Below, piece by piece: positions 26,028 to 34,750 of a stretch of DNA of 64,000 nucleotides. Made by a program: the position numbers and the translations under genes. The notes under the pieces were generated by a model, which saw only the letters and a list, made by a program, of their open reading frames with translations, was not told where the DNA came from and made no database searches. This DNA comes from Paenisporosarcina quisquiliarum (GTDB lineage Bacteria; Bacillota; Bacilli; Bacillales_A; Planococcaceae), in NCBI RefSeq assembly GCF_027563315.1, contig NZ_JAMKBJ010000001.1, positions 310,001-374,000 on the forward strand, written 5' to 3'. Positions within the stretch are counted from its first letter, which is position 1. Each line of letters opens with the position of its first letter.

Positions 26028-27227
26028 ATGAATTCCCACAAATCAATGACGTCATTATTAATCGCTATCTTTTTGATTGCTTTAAATTTACGACCTGCGG
26101 TGACTTCGATTGGTCCTTTGTTGGATACCATTCGAAACGATTTGAATTTAACAAATAGCGAAGTCAGCTTATTAACTGCGGTTCCCGTGATTTGTATGGG
26201 ATTATTTGCGCCACTAGCTGTTCATTGGCTCAATAAATTTGGACAAAAGAGAGGGATTTCATTATTAATTGTTTTAATCGGTCTCCTTACTTTGATTCGA
26301 GCATGGCTTAATGATTACGTATCTCTTTTAGTTACCGCTTTTGTAATTGGTGTGGCTATTGCAATTATCGGACCAATTCTTTCGTCATTAATTAAAGAAA
26401 AATTCCCAACCCGAACAGCTTCCGCAATTGGCGTATATTCACTTGGGATGGGTGCAGGTGCAACACTGAGTGCGGGTTTAACAGGTGTTTTATATGTATG
26501 GATCGGCGAAGAATGGGAGTACGCACTTGCATTCTGGTCTGCCTTGGCTTTATTGGCATACTTGGTTTGGTTCGTTGCAATGAAACCCGAAAAAAATGAA
26601 GCCACGGTCGTAATTGAAAGGGAACATGTCGCAACTTCATTCCGATCTCCGTGGACTAATTCTAGGGCTTGGCTCATTTTATTATTCTTTGGTTTTCAGG
26701 CTTCATTATTTTTCTCATTAACTACATGGCTTGCTTCAGCTGCAAGTGAATTAGGGTTTAATGTGATCGAAGCTGGATCCGTAATCAGTGTTTTAACCGT
26801 CTCTCAAATTGTCGCAAACATTTTTATTCCTTTGTTGCTTGAGAAATTTCCGAATCGTTCTTTTTGGATCTATTCTTCTCTCTTTATTGGAACCATCGGG
26901 ATTGTTCTGTTGTTGACTGGAAATGTTGCACTGATCTGGCCAGCTTCTATCCTGTTAGGCTTTACTCTTGGTGGATTGTTCCCGCTTGCATTATTATTGC
27001 CTCTAGATGAAACGAAGGATGCCTTTGAAGCAAATGCATGGACGGCAATGGTACAAACTGGCGGATTTATCATGGGAGGACTTGTCCCTTTAGCAATCGG
27101 GATTTTGTACGATTGGAGTGGAACACATCAAATGACTTACTATGTCATGCTCGCTTTAATTGTGGGAATGTTCGTAGTCACAGTCCTTTTAAATAAAGGT
27201 AATGTAAAAGCTCTTGTTGAACGATAA
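26028..27227 (+). CDS. MFS transporter, CynX/NimT family
   Basis: 399 residues with 12 predicted helices and a central loop around 185-205. The opening L-I-A-I-F-L-I-A-L-N-L-R-P-A-V-T-S-I-G-P is the hallmark of the cyanate/2-nitroimidazole (CynX/NimT/YycB) branch of the major facilitator superfamily. Other family features are Y-S-L-G-M-G-A-G-A (helix 5) and G-F-T-L-G-G-L-F-P-L-A-L (helix 10). Members export or import small organic compounds and the substrate here is unknown. ATG follows AAGGACTGAGAGC. Monocistronic. Confidence 0.9.
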   Translation: MNSHKSMTSLLIAIFLIALNLRPAVTSIGPLLDTIRNDLNLTNSEVSLLTAVPVICMGLFAPLAVHWLNKFGQKRGISLLIVLIGLLTLIRAWLNDYVSLLVTAFVIGVAIAIIGPILSSLIKEKFPTRTASAIGVYSLGMGAGATLSAGLTGVLYVWIGEEWEYALAFWSALALLAYLVWFVAMKPEKNEATVVIEREHVATSFRSPWTNSRAWLILLFFGFQASLFFSLTTWLASAASELGFNVIEAGSVISVLTVSQIVANIFIPLLLEKFPNRSFWIYSSLFIGTIGIVLLLTGNVALIWPASILLGFTLGGLFPLALLLPLDETKDAFEANAWTAMVQTGGFIMGGLVPLAIGILYDWSGTHQMTYYVMLALIVGMFVVTVLLNKGNVKALVER

Positions 27228-27257
27228 ACAAATGCATTGTTAACAAAGCAAATAAAA

Positions 27258-27279
27258 TAGCCTTGCAAAGGCAAGGCTA
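27258..27279 (-). terminator. msrA terminator
   Basis: TAGCCTTGC / GCAAGGCTA perfect 9-bp stem with an AAAG loop. The T-run lies on the minus strand, after msrA; it may serve the MFS gene weakly. Confidence 0.75.
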
Positions 27280-27288
27280 GAAATCGAA

Positions 27289-27807
27289 TTACTTCTTCCA
27301 ATTTTCTTGGATAAATTCATCACGTCCGGACATTGCGCGATCTTCTGCATAATGATCCGGTTCTTTTTTATAGTAATCCTGGTGATAATCTTCTGCGATA
27401 TAAAACGTTTCCGCAGGACGGATTGGAGTTACAATCGGTTTAGAAAATCGTCCACTATTTGCAAGTGCTTGTTTCGACATATTAGCCAATTCTACTTGCT
27501 TATCGGAATGTGTAAAAATCGCAGTTTTATAAGAATCTCCACGATCTTGGAATTGACCGCCATCATCTGTCGGATCAATTTGCTGCCAGAAGATCTCAAG
27601 TAGTTGTTCATATGTAAAGATGGATGGATCAAATTGAATTTGTACGACTTCCAAATGGCCGGAATCGCCTTTTTTAACGTCTTCATAGGTAGGATTTTCG
27701 ACATGTCCACCCATATATCCGGATATTACGGATTCTATTCCGTCCCATTGATCAAAGGGTTTGACCATACACCAAAAACATCCGCCTGCAAATGTAGCTT
27801 TTTCCAT
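27289..27807 (-). CDS. msrA: Peptide-methionine (S)-S-oxide reductase
   Basis: 172 residues. The catalytic motif G-G-C-F-W-C places nucleophilic Cys at position 10 and a second Cys at 13. G-Y-M-G-G (about 31-35), the E-V-V-Q-I-Q-F-D-P strand, Q-F-x-D-R-G-x-x-Y and A-E-D-Y-H-Q-D-Y follow. It repairs the S-epimer of methionine sulfoxide in proteins using thioredoxin. No MsrB is fused or adjacent. ATG follows GAGAGGGG. Monocistronic. Confidence 0.95.
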   Translation of the reverse strand: MEKATFAGGCFWCMVKPFDQWDGIESVISGYMGGHVENPTYEDVKKGDSGHLEVVQIQFDPSIFTYEQLLEIFWQQIDPTDDGGQFQDRGDSYKTAIFTHSDKQVELANMSKQALANSGRFSKPIVTPIRPAETFYIAEDYHQDYYKKEPDHYAEDRAMSGRDEFIQENWKK

Positions 27808-27954
27808 TTATAAAACCCCTCTCAAACGTGCATAAACCGTATTGTAGCACTTGCATCATCATGGCTCAACAACTATGATTGAGGAGATAAAAAAAGCAAC
27901 TTTTTTGGTTCTATATCGTTCTATTATACGAAAGTGAAGAAAGGGGGGAGCGTT

Positions 27955-28911
27955 TTGGAAGAACAAGTTCCAAATCGTCGTTCCATGAGAAAGAAAAGAA
28001 AGTTTCGGTATGGTCGATTTTTTATGACTCTACTTTTTTTAGCATTTATAGGAATCGCCATATATTCCGTCGTTCAATTCAAAGCTGGTCAAGAGCTGGC
28101 TTCCCATAAAGAAAAAAACAACATCGAGTTTACAGGTGATCCACTCGATGTGAAAAACCCAGCCATTGAAAATATTTTAGTCCTGGGTGTCGATACTCGA
28201 GGAGAGGAACAATCACGCACAGATACGATGATGCTTGTTTCGTGGAATAAAGAAACCGATGAAGTAAATGTCGTATCATTCATGCGGGATATTTATGCTC
28301 AAATTCCAGGGTACAAATCCTATAAGTTGAATACAGCTTACTACCTGGATGGCGTACAACTTGTTAAAGATACGATTTCAAGTATGTTCGGCGTGCCAAT
28401 CCATCATTATGCTCTCATAGATTTTAAAAGCTTTGAGTCCCTCGTTGACATTGTCGCACCAAATGGTGTTGAAATAGAAGTCGAAAAGGCAATGTCAGAG
28501 AAAATAGGGGTATCACTTGAACCTGGTGTTCAGCAGTTAAATGGAAAAGAACTCTTAGGATATGCAAGGTTCCGTGCGGATTCTGAAGGCGATTTCGGCC
28601 GAGTTGCAAGGCAGCAAAAAGTAATGGAAGCATTAAAAGATGAAGTACTGAGTCCTTCAAATTCTGTTAATTACCCGAAATTTGCAGGGGCTATTCAAGG
28701 GTATGTCCAATCTGATTATTCAACTACCGAAGAAGTCAAACGTGTTCTAGACCTTGCTTTTAGTGGGGGAGTAGACATTAATAACATGACGATTCCTGTT
28801 GAACATAGTTATGATTATGGTTCCTATCCAGGGGTAGGTTCTGTCATAGAAATAAATGTTGAAGAAAACAAGCAGGCTTTAAGTGAATTCCTTGGGATGC
28901 GATTGCGTTGA
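27955..28911 (+). CDS. LytR-CpsA-Psr (LCP) family cell-wall ligase
   Basis: 318 residues from a TTG at 27955, chosen because AAAGGGGGG lies just upstream; a GTG at 27934 is inside that ribosome site. A basic cytoplasmic N-terminus (R-R-S-M-R-K-K-R-K), one membrane helix (about 22-42) and an extracytoplasmic LCP domain: L-V-L-G-V-D-T-R (pyrophosphate-binding R/D), S-R-T-D-T-M-M, F-M-R-D-I, Y-K-L-N-T-A-Y, and R-F-R-A-D-S-E-G-D-F-G-R. Such enzymes transfer teichoic acid or other polymers from a lipid carrier to peptidoglycan. The C-terminus overlaps its own terminator. Confidence 0.9.
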   Translation: MEEQVPNRRSMRKKRKFRYGRFFMTLLFLAFIGIAIYSVVQFKAGQELASHKEKNNIEFTGDPLDVKNPAIENILVLGVDTRGEEQSRTDTMMLVSWNKETDEVNVVSFMRDIYAQIPGYKSYKLNTAYYLDGVQLVKDTISSMFGVPIHHYALIDFKSFESLVDIVAPNGVEIEVEKAMSEKIGVSLEPGVQQLNGKELLGYARFRADSEGDFGRVARQQKVMEALKDEVLSPSNSVNYPKFAGAIQGYVQSDYSTTEEVKRVLDLAFSGGVDINNMTIPVEHSYDYGSYPGVGSVIEINVEENKQALSEFLGMRLR

Positions 28912-28936
28912 TAAATTGATTATCAACGCAATTTTC
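28902..28936 (+). terminator. LCP gene terminator
   Basis: ATTGCGTTGATAA / TTATCAACGCAAT perfect 13-bp stem, 5-nt loop and TTTT. The left arm encodes the last codons and stop. Confidence 0.8.
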
Positions 28937-29000
28937 CTGTAGAATTAGATATATCTTAATCTTTCTTAAGATTATGAGTATTCGAAAGTGGGGACATGAG

Positions 29001-30173
29001 ATGCAACCAGAAAAACCTTCTTTTTTTTCTACTAGATTCATTCAATTTCTAGGGGGAAGGAATACACTTTTTTTATTGATATTAATCTTATTATTGGGTT
29101 TGATTATATTTATCTTTGATCTTGTTTCCTTTGTTTTTTACCCCATGCAAGTCTTACTGGCAAATGTCGTCTTGCCTGTCATCTTAGCCACCATCGGGTA
29201 TTACCTGTTTCGACCATTGTTACAGCTTTTGATGCGGGTGAAAATACCGAAAATATGGGGCATTCTTATTATTTTCTTGGGACTAATTGGTCTTATTACT
29301 TTATTAATCGTTTTAGTGTTTCCGTTTTTGAAAACGCAGTTAACGAATTTGATTCAAGATTTCCCACAATATTTCAAGAAACTTGTCATCGATGCGGATA
29401 TGTTTTTACGGACATCGATATTTTCAAGTTATTATTTAAATCTGGAGTTTGATGTAGAAAAGCTCATGCAGCAACTCCCAGAGAATATTGGGAACACCCT
29501 CCAGAATGCTGTTGGAGGAGTCGCAAATGGAATTGGAAAAGTAATTTCCACACTTACCGGTTTAATATTGGCAATCGTGACAGTTCCATTTATCTTGTTT
29601 TACTTGTTGAAAGACGGAGAAAAGTTACCGCAATATATTCTTAACTTATTACCCCCACGGATGAGAGAAGATGCACATCAAGTAATGAAAGATGCAGACA
29701 AACAAATCAGCGCCTATATTCAAGGGCAAATTTTGGTCGCCATTTGCATCGGATGTATGGTGTTTATCGGATTTCTCATTATCGGAATGGACTATGCATT
29801 ACTTTTAGGCGTACTGGCTATGATTACAAGTGTCGTGCCATATTTAGGGCCAATTATTGCGATTACCCCGGCAGCTGTTATCGCGATCGGAACTGCACCA
29901 TTTATGCTAGTAAAATTGGCTGTTGTATGGACGGTTGTACAATTAGTGGAAGGGAAGTTTATTTCTCCCCAGATTATGGGTAAATCACTACATATACATC
30001 CTATAACAATAATTTTCGTACTACTGACGGCCGGTTCATTGTTTGGCGTTCCTGGCGTAATTTTAGGGATTCCAGGGTATGCTTTACTTAAAGTGTTAAT
30101 CACGCATATGTATAAGTTATTTAAGCGTAGATATAATCGACATGAAACTGAACTGAATCATCATTATGATTGA
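29001..30173 (+). CDS. AI-2E/PerM family membrane protein
   Basis: 390 residues from the ATG at 29001 (GGGG 9 nt upstream; an ATG at 28974 has no ribosome site). Layout: two or three N-terminal helices, an extracellular or amphipathic region (about 120-200), then five helices ending in G-K-x-x-x-I-H-P-I-T-I-I-F-V-L-L-T-A-G-S-L-F-G and P-G-V-I-L-G-I-P. This C-terminal motif defines the family. Members export autoinducer-2, serve as Na+/H+ antiporters, or are uncharacterised (YueF/YtvI). The role here is unknown. Confidence 0.88.
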   Translation: MQPEKPSFFSTRFIQFLGGRNTLFLLILILLLGLIIFIFDLVSFVFYPMQVLLANVVLPVILATIGYYLFRPLLQLLMRVKIPKIWGILIIFLGLIGLITLLIVLVFPFLKTQLTNLIQDFPQYFKKLVIDADMFLRTSIFSSYYLNLEFDVEKLMQQLPENIGNTLQNAVGGVANGIGKVISTLTGLILAIVTVPFILFYLLKDGEKLPQYILNLLPPRMREDAHQVMKDADKQISAYIQGQILVAICIGCMVFIGFLIIGMDYALLLGVLAMITSVVPYLGPIIAITPAAVIAIGTAPFMLVKLAVVWTVVQLVEGKFISPQIMGKSLHIHPITIIFVLLTAGSLFGVPGVILGIPGYALLKVLITHMYKLFKRRYNRHETELNHHYD

Positions 30174-30238
30174 GAAATTGTATGAATAAAATGATAATAA
30201 GATGGATGTAATGGTTTTGAAATGACAGGGAGGAAGAA

Positions 30239-30658
30239 ATGATGTTGAAAAAGTTTTTGTCCACAATCGGAATTGGTACCATGAAAGTCGATACGATTGT
30301 CGACAAACCTGAAATTGCGCATGGAGAATCACTATCGGGAAAAATTTATATTGATGGTGGTCAAAGCGAACAGGTAATTGAATTTATTAAACTGGAAGTA
30401 TTAATGCGAAAAGAAGGGCACCGTGAAGATAGTGATTTTGACGTAACAGAAGAGTGTGTGGCTAAACACACAATTGAAATGGTTGGATCAGTCAAATCAA
30501 AAGAAACCCGTATGGTACCTTTTGAAATGATGCCGGATGAAAGATGGGAGTCCAGTGATGAAACCGCAAAACTGTATTTACGAACATCTGTACATATTAT
30601 TAATGCGGTGGATGTAAGGGACGAAGACGAAATTGTATACGGTAAAGATTTAGTGTAA
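30239..30658 (+). CDS. Short Spo0M-like sporulation-control protein
   Basis: 139 residues. The start is K-K-F-L-S-T-I-G-I-G-T-M-K-V-D-T-I-V-D-K-P-x-I, followed by G-E-S-L-S-G-K-I-Y-I-D-G-G, the hallmark beginning of the arrestin-like SpoOM domain. B. subtilis Spo0M is about 258 residues, so this protein has only one of the two beta-sandwich halves. The stop is followed directly by a terminator, so the short form appears genuine rather than a recent frameshift. ATG follows GGGAGGAAGAA. Function is inferred from family only. Confidence 0.75.
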   Translation: MMLKKFLSTIGIGTMKVDTIVDKPEIAHGESLSGKIYIDGGQSEQVIEFIKLEVLMRKEGHREDSDFDVTEECVAKHTIEMVGSVKSKETRMVPFEMMPDERWESSDETAKLYLRTSVHIINAVDVRDEDEIVYGKDLV

Positions 30659-30664
30659 ATATCG

Positions 30665-30697
30665 AAACCATTCCTTCATATTGAGGAATGGTTTTTC
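30665..30697 (+). terminator. Terminator of the Spo0M-like gene
   Basis: AACCATTCCT / AGGAATGGTT stem with a T5 tail. Confidence 0.85.
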
Positions 30698-30721
30698 TTA
30701 TGACAAATAGTTGATAATTGC

Positions 30722-30816
30722 AACAATATTCACTCTAAATTAATTGCAATGCACAAATATTGTTTTACTGTTGCAATATGCAAGTTTAATCCATTTGTTT
30801 AAGTTGCATATTGCAA
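30722..30816. promoter_or_regulatory. Inverted-repeat operator-like region upstream of ytbE
   Basis: A perfect 13-bp inverted repeat: TTGCAATATGCAA (30771-30783) and TTGCATATTGCAA (30804-30816), centres 33 nt apart, about three helical turns. A second, weaker pair, AACAATATT near 30722 and AATATTGTT near 30756, lies just upstream, with more TTGCAA copies. This looks like two dyads for a regulator in the 305-bp gap before the aldo/keto reductase. The regulator is unknown. Confidence 0.55.
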
Positions 30817-30963
30817 ATATAGCCAAAGGGCAGTCTAGACTAAGGAAACCTTAGATTATTGAGTGTAATCTAAAATGGCTAAGGTTAAATATTTGAAGTG
30901 TTCATTAAAAAACGAGAGAATGGGAAAGGGTAAATTTATGTAGAAAGAGGAGGATTTATTAAT

Positions 30964-31806
30964 ATGAAAAACGATTTACAAACTTGTACAACTTTACATA
31001 ATGGCGTTAAAATGCCGTGGTTCGGTTTAGGCGTTTTTAAAGTGGAAGAAGGAACAGAAGTAATCGAAGCAGTGAAAACTGCAATTTCAAAAGGTTATCG
31101 CAGCATTGACACTGCAGCTGTTTATCAAAATGAAGAAGGTGTGGGCGAAGGAATCCGTCAAGGAATAAAAGAAGCCGGAATTTCACGTGAAGAATTATTT
31201 ATCACATCGAAAGTGTGGAATGCAGATTTCGGATATGAATCGACTTTGGAAGCCTATGAAACAAGTCTGAAGAAATTAGGGTTGGAATATCTAGATCTTT
31301 ACTTAATTCACTGGCCAGTAGAAGGGAAATATAAGGACACATGGCGTGCACTTGAAACGCTTTATACAGAAAAGCGCGTAAAAGCAATCGGAGTCAGTAA
31401 CTTCCATATTCATCATCTGCAGGATGTGATGAAAGACGCAACAATCGTCCCAATGGTCAACCAAGTTGAATTTCACCCTAAATTGACTCAAGAAGACCTG
31501 CGTGCGTTTTGCCAACAGAACCATATTCAATTTGAAGCTTGGTCGCCACTTATGCAAGGTCAATTACTCGAAGATGAAAAATTAAAAGAAATTGCTGATG
31601 CTCATGGTAAATCCGTGGCTCAAATCATCTTACGTTGGGATCTTCAAAATGATGTTGTGACCATTCCTAAATCAATTAAAGAACATCGTATTGTTGAAAA
31701 TGCATCTATTTTTGATTTTGAACTGTCAGCTGAAGAAATGGAGAAAATTTCTTCACTAAACGAAAATAAACGAGTAGGTCCAGATCCAGATAACTTTGAT
31801 TTTTAA
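30964..31806 (+). CDS. ytbE: Aldo/keto reductase, YtbE-like
   Basis: 280 residues, (beta/alpha)8 NADPH-dependent reductase. The catalytic tetrad is readable: D in Y-R-S-I-D-T-A (about 48), Y in A-V-Y-Q-N-E, K in T-S-K-V-W-N (about 80) and H in L-I-H-W-P (about 113). The coenzyme motif I-P-K-S-I-K-E-H-R-I follows, and the C-terminus is R-V-G-P-D-P-D-N-F-D-F, as I recall for B. subtilis YtbE. It reduces aldehydes and alpha-oxoaldehydes such as methylglyoxal. ATG follows AGGAGG. It is preceded by the inverted-repeat region, suggesting inducible expression. Confidence 0.9.
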   Translation: MKNDLQTCTTLHNGVKMPWFGLGVFKVEEGTEVIEAVKTAISKGYRSIDTAAVYQNEEGVGEGIRQGIKEAGISREELFITSKVWNADFGYESTLEAYETSLKKLGLEYLDLYLIHWPVEGKYKDTWRALETLYTEKRVKAIGVSNFHIHHLQDVMKDATIVPMVNQVEFHPKLTQEDLRAFCQQNHIQFEAWSPLMQGQLLEDEKLKEIADAHGKSVAQIILRWDLQNDVVTIPKSIKEHRIVENASIFDFELSAEEMEKISSLNENKRVGPDPDNFDF

Positions 31807-32187
31807 TCGTACTTTTTTTAGCGATCCAAAAAGATGGATGGTGTTCAGACTGCAGACATACTTGTGGTGCAAAGGTTACACTAATAATCGAAAAAAACTG
31901 CTAATTTGAAATTAAATTAGCAGTTTTTTGTTTTATTCATATCAAGGTTTTCATTAGAAAACACTACTTTTTTCAGGTGAAATAACAACTTTATTCGTTT
32001 TGTACTATTGCTTGTGCACCGATAGCAAATAAATATCCTATTAATTTATTGTTTTTAAATATTTCAGACTCATCTTCCTGTTTTATTGATTTAATTCTTT
32101 CGTCGTTGTCTTTCTGAACTAATTTCTATTTTTGTACCTTTGAAGATAACTTGTTAACTGTAAGGTTAGCTCTCAATTTTTAGTAGG
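31807..32187. other. Gene-free stretch after ytbE
   Basis: AT-rich, no supported gene. It contains the ytbE terminator (31893-31930) and otherwise nothing recognisable up to the palindromic repeat at 32188. Confidence 0.6.
31893..31930 (+). terminator. Terminator downstream of ytbE
   Basis: AAAACTGCTAATTT / AAATTAGCAGTTTT stem with a short loop and T6. Confidence 0.8.
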
Positions 32188-32309
32188 AAAGTGGTCGGCT
32201 ATTTCTGAAGACTCCTGCGGAAAAAACGGAACAAGCTAGACCCCGCAGGCTGAGCCGAGGAGGCTGGCGTTTCGTCCGCGGAAAGCGAAAGAAATAGCCG
32301 ACCACCTTC
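32188..32309. repeat. Palindromic interspersed repeat (about 120 bp, MITE/REP-like)
   Basis: The outer arms AAAGTGGTCGGCTATTTC (32188-32205) and its complement (about 32291-32308) match over about 17 of 18 bp. Inside are GACTCCTGCGG, CCCCGCAGG, GAGGAGGC and CCGCGGAAAGCG blocks that can form nested stems, with much higher GC than the surroundings. This block order is one I remember from a repeat scattered through Bacillaceae/Planococcaceae genomes. No coding capacity or target duplication is evident. Confidence 0.7.
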
Positions 32310-32372
32310 TTTGATCGAATTTAAAAATGGGAATTCTGTTATTTTTATTAAAACTATTTTCACATCAATCTG

Positions 32373-32406
32373 CACACCGTTAATAGCGCGGTGTCTTTTT
32401 TTATTT
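32373..32406 (+). terminator. Hairpin with T-tract upstream of the permease gene
   Basis: ACACCG / CGGTGT stem followed by CT7. No gene ends upstream, so it may be a relic or a leader attenuator for the permease gene. Confidence 0.45.
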
Positions 32407-32520
32407 ATATTCTTAGGCATTCCTCAAACCACTTTTCTTTCTGCACATATCCTATAGAACATCTTGAAGTGGGGATACCCGTCTTCAAACAAAAGGATGC
32501 AAGAAAGGAGAAGAAATCTA

Positions 32521-33921
32521 ATGGGTGTTGAACTAACAGCGTTGCATTGGATTTATGTCGTATTTATCTTTTTAATTATCGGCTTTATGGTGATGAGACG
32601 TGATACGACCATTGTAAGTATCGTTGGTATTTTTCTAATTGCCATTACAGCCACCGGATCATTAAGCGGCTCAATCAGTAGTATTTTCAACAGTTTCATT
32701 TTCGCGATTACAGAATTATTACCGACCATACTCGTTATTTCCATCATTGTTGCAATGAGTAAAGTTTTAACAACGACCGGAATCAATGATGTGATGATTT
32801 CACCGTTTTCGAAACTCATTAAAACGCCAGCACTTGCTTACTGGACCATCGGAATTTTAATGATGGTCATATCTTGGTTTTTCTGGCCGTCGCCAGCTGT
32901 AGCGTTGATGGGGGCTGTTTTGCTTCCAATCGCCCTCCGAGTCGGTTTGCCTGCACTCGGGGTCGCCATGGCCATGAATCTATTCGGACACGGTATTGCT
33001 TTATCAGGTGATTTCATCATTCAAGGGGCTCCTAAACTGACTGCGGATGCTGCAGGGCTTCCAGTAGGTGACGTCATCAGCGCTAGTATTCCTCTAGTTA
33101 TTGTAATGGGACTCGTTACCACTATTACCGCTTTTTATTTCTTGAAACGAGATTTGAAATCAGGTCTATTAACTGCAACAACAGGATTATCAACCACGCC
33201 ATCAGCAGAACCGACAGAACATCAATTAACGTTGCTATCTACAGGACAAAAACGATTCTTTGCACTCTTGATTCCCGTACTATTTGTACTTGACGTAATT
33301 GCAATGTCCATCCTGAATTTGCAGGGTGGCGATGCAACGGCTTTGATAGGCGGTACATCTGTATTTATCCTCTTATTCATTACAATGGTCAGCCATAAAA
33401 ATAAAGGTCTTGAAAAAGCAACGAGTTACTTTATCGAAGGTTTTCAATTCGGTTTTAAAGTATTTGGAGCAGTCATTCCGATTGCCGCATTCTTCTATCT
33501 AGGCGATGCTGGATTTAATAAAATAATCGGTGAGCTGTTGCCTAAAACTTCTCACGGAATTGTCAATGACCTTGGGGTGGCTCTTGCTTCACTCGTTCCG
33601 TTAAGTAAAGAAGTTGGTGCCGTTACTTTGACGATTGTTGGCGCCATAACTGGACTAGATGGCTCAGGGTTTTCAGGTATTTCTCTCGTAGGCTCGGTAG
33701 CCACGATCTTTTCTACTGCGATAGGTGCTGGAGCCGCAACTCTAACCGCGCTTGGACAAATCGCCGCAATATGGGTTGGCGGCGGTACGTTGGTTCCATG
33801 GGCTCTTATTCCAGCTGCGGCCATCTGTGGTGTCGATCCATTTGAACTTGCACGAAGAAACCTTTTACCTGTAACGATTGGTCTCATTGTTACCACAATT
33901 GTCGCCATGTTTTTAATATAA
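32521..33921 (+). CDS. Large polytopic permease of unknown substrate
   Basis: 466 residues from the ATG at 32521 (AAAGGAGAA upstream); a longer frame to 32464 has no ribosome site. About 12 hydrophobic helices. Repeated motifs include W-F-F-W-P-S-P-A-V-A-L-M-G-A-V-L-L-P-I-A in the first half and S-K-E-V-G-A-V-T-L-T-I-V-G plus G-L-D-G-S-G-F-S-G-I-S-L-V-G-S-V-A in the second. These glycine/serine-rich re-entrant-like segments suggest the ion-transporter superfamily (anion/organic acid permeases), but I do not recognise the exact family. Followed by a strong terminator. Confidence 0.7.
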   Translation: MGVELTALHWIYVVFIFLIIGFMVMRRDTTIVSIVGIFLIAITATGSLSGSISSIFNSFIFAITELLPTILVISIIVAMSKVLTTTGINDVMISPFSKLIKTPALAYWTIGILMMVISWFFWPSPAVALMGAVLLPIALRVGLPALGVAMAMNLFGHGIALSGDFIIQGAPKLTADAAGLPVGDVISASIPLVIVMGLVTTITAFYFLKRDLKSGLLTATTGLSTTPSAEPTEHQLTLLSTGQKRFFALLIPVLFVLDVIAMSILNLQGGDATALIGGTSVFILLFITMVSHKNKGLEKATSYFIEGFQFGFKVFGAVIPIAAFFYLGDAGFNKIIGELLPKTSHGIVNDLGVALASLVPLSKEVGAVTLTIVGAITGLDGSGFSGISLVGSVATIFSTAIGAGAATLTALGQIAAIWVGGGTLVPWALIPAAAICGVDPFELARRNLLPVTIGLIVTTIVAMFLI

Positions 33922-33929
33922 ACGATGGA

Positions 33930-33965
33930 ATCCAGACTCTCGAAAATTGAGAGTCTGGATTTTTA
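33930..33965 (+). terminator. Terminator of the permease gene
   Basis: ATCCAGACTCTC / GAGAGTCTGGAT perfect 12-bp stem followed by T5. Confidence 0.88.
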
Positions 33966-34051
33966 TATTCTCGAGAGTCGTTCGCTAAACAGTCCTTTCT
34001 ATTAAATGCTAAACTAATACATAGATATGTCAGTGACACGGAGGGTTTCAA

Positions 34052-34612
34052 TTGATTAAAAGATTGGTCATAACAGGGTATAAACAGCACGAAATTGGGG
34101 TTTTTGACGATAAACATCCAGGCGTAGGTTTTATTAAGAAGGCTTTAGAAAATCGTCTGCTCGGACTGATTGACGATGGTTTGGAGTGGGTGATTCTCAG
34201 TGGACAATTAGGGGTTGAAACATGGGCTGCCCAGTTGGTTATTGAGTTGAAACAATCATTCCCAGATTTAAAATATGCCATCATTACTCCTTTTCTTGAG
34301 CAAGAAAAGAACTGGAATGACACTAAAAAAGAAACGTATCAAATGATTTGTGCGAACGCAGATTTTCAAACAAGTGTGACAAAAAAACCTTATGAAGGAC
34401 CATGGCAATTTATCGAAAAGAATAAATTTATCATAAGGAATTCTGACGGTCTTCTCATCATTTATGATGAAGAGAATGAAGGTTCCCCGAAGTTTATGAA
34501 AGAACTAGCTATGAAGTATGCAGAGAAAAATGATTATCAAATCATAACAATCTCTGCCGATGATTTACAGTTGGTTGCTACGGAAGAACAACAGAACCAG
34601 TGGTCCGAGTAA
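34052..34612 (+). CDS. ypsA: YpsA family SLOG-domain protein (DUF1273)
   Basis: 186 residues with a TTG start after GGAGGGTTTCAA. It begins I-K-R-L-V-I-T-G-Y-K-Q-H-E-I-G, has the glycine-rich S-G-Q-L-G-V-E-T-W-A-A (about 50-60) and a C-terminal D-G-L-L-I-I-Y-D-E-E-N-E-G-S-P-K strand-loop, matching the Rossmann-like SLOG/LOG fold. YpsA in Firmicutes affects cell division and oxidative stress tolerance and is proposed to bind a nucleotide ligand. Monocistronic here; in many genomes gpsB is next to it, but not here. Confidence 0.9.
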   Translation: MIKRLVITGYKQHEIGVFDDKHPGVGFIKKALENRLLGLIDDGLEWVILSGQLGVETWAAQLVIELKQSFPDLKYAIITPFLEQEKNWNDTKKETYQMICANADFQTSVTKKPYEGPWQFIEKNKFIIRNSDGLLIIYDEENEGSPKFMKELAMKYAEKNDYQIITISADDLQLVATEEQQNQWSE

Positions 34613-34750
34613 ATTACCCTAACATTCATAATAAAATAATTTTTCTTGTTGTCATAAATGAAATAATAGTAAACTATTTATGAGTAGACGTAATTACACG
34701 ATTGCACAATCGACGGATTACGATTTGAAATAAGTAGGGGATGGTTTTAA

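Noticed and set aside
30722-30816. CRISPR array from repeated TTGCAA motifs
   Set aside because: The repeats are short inverted dyads without regular spacers or cas genes.
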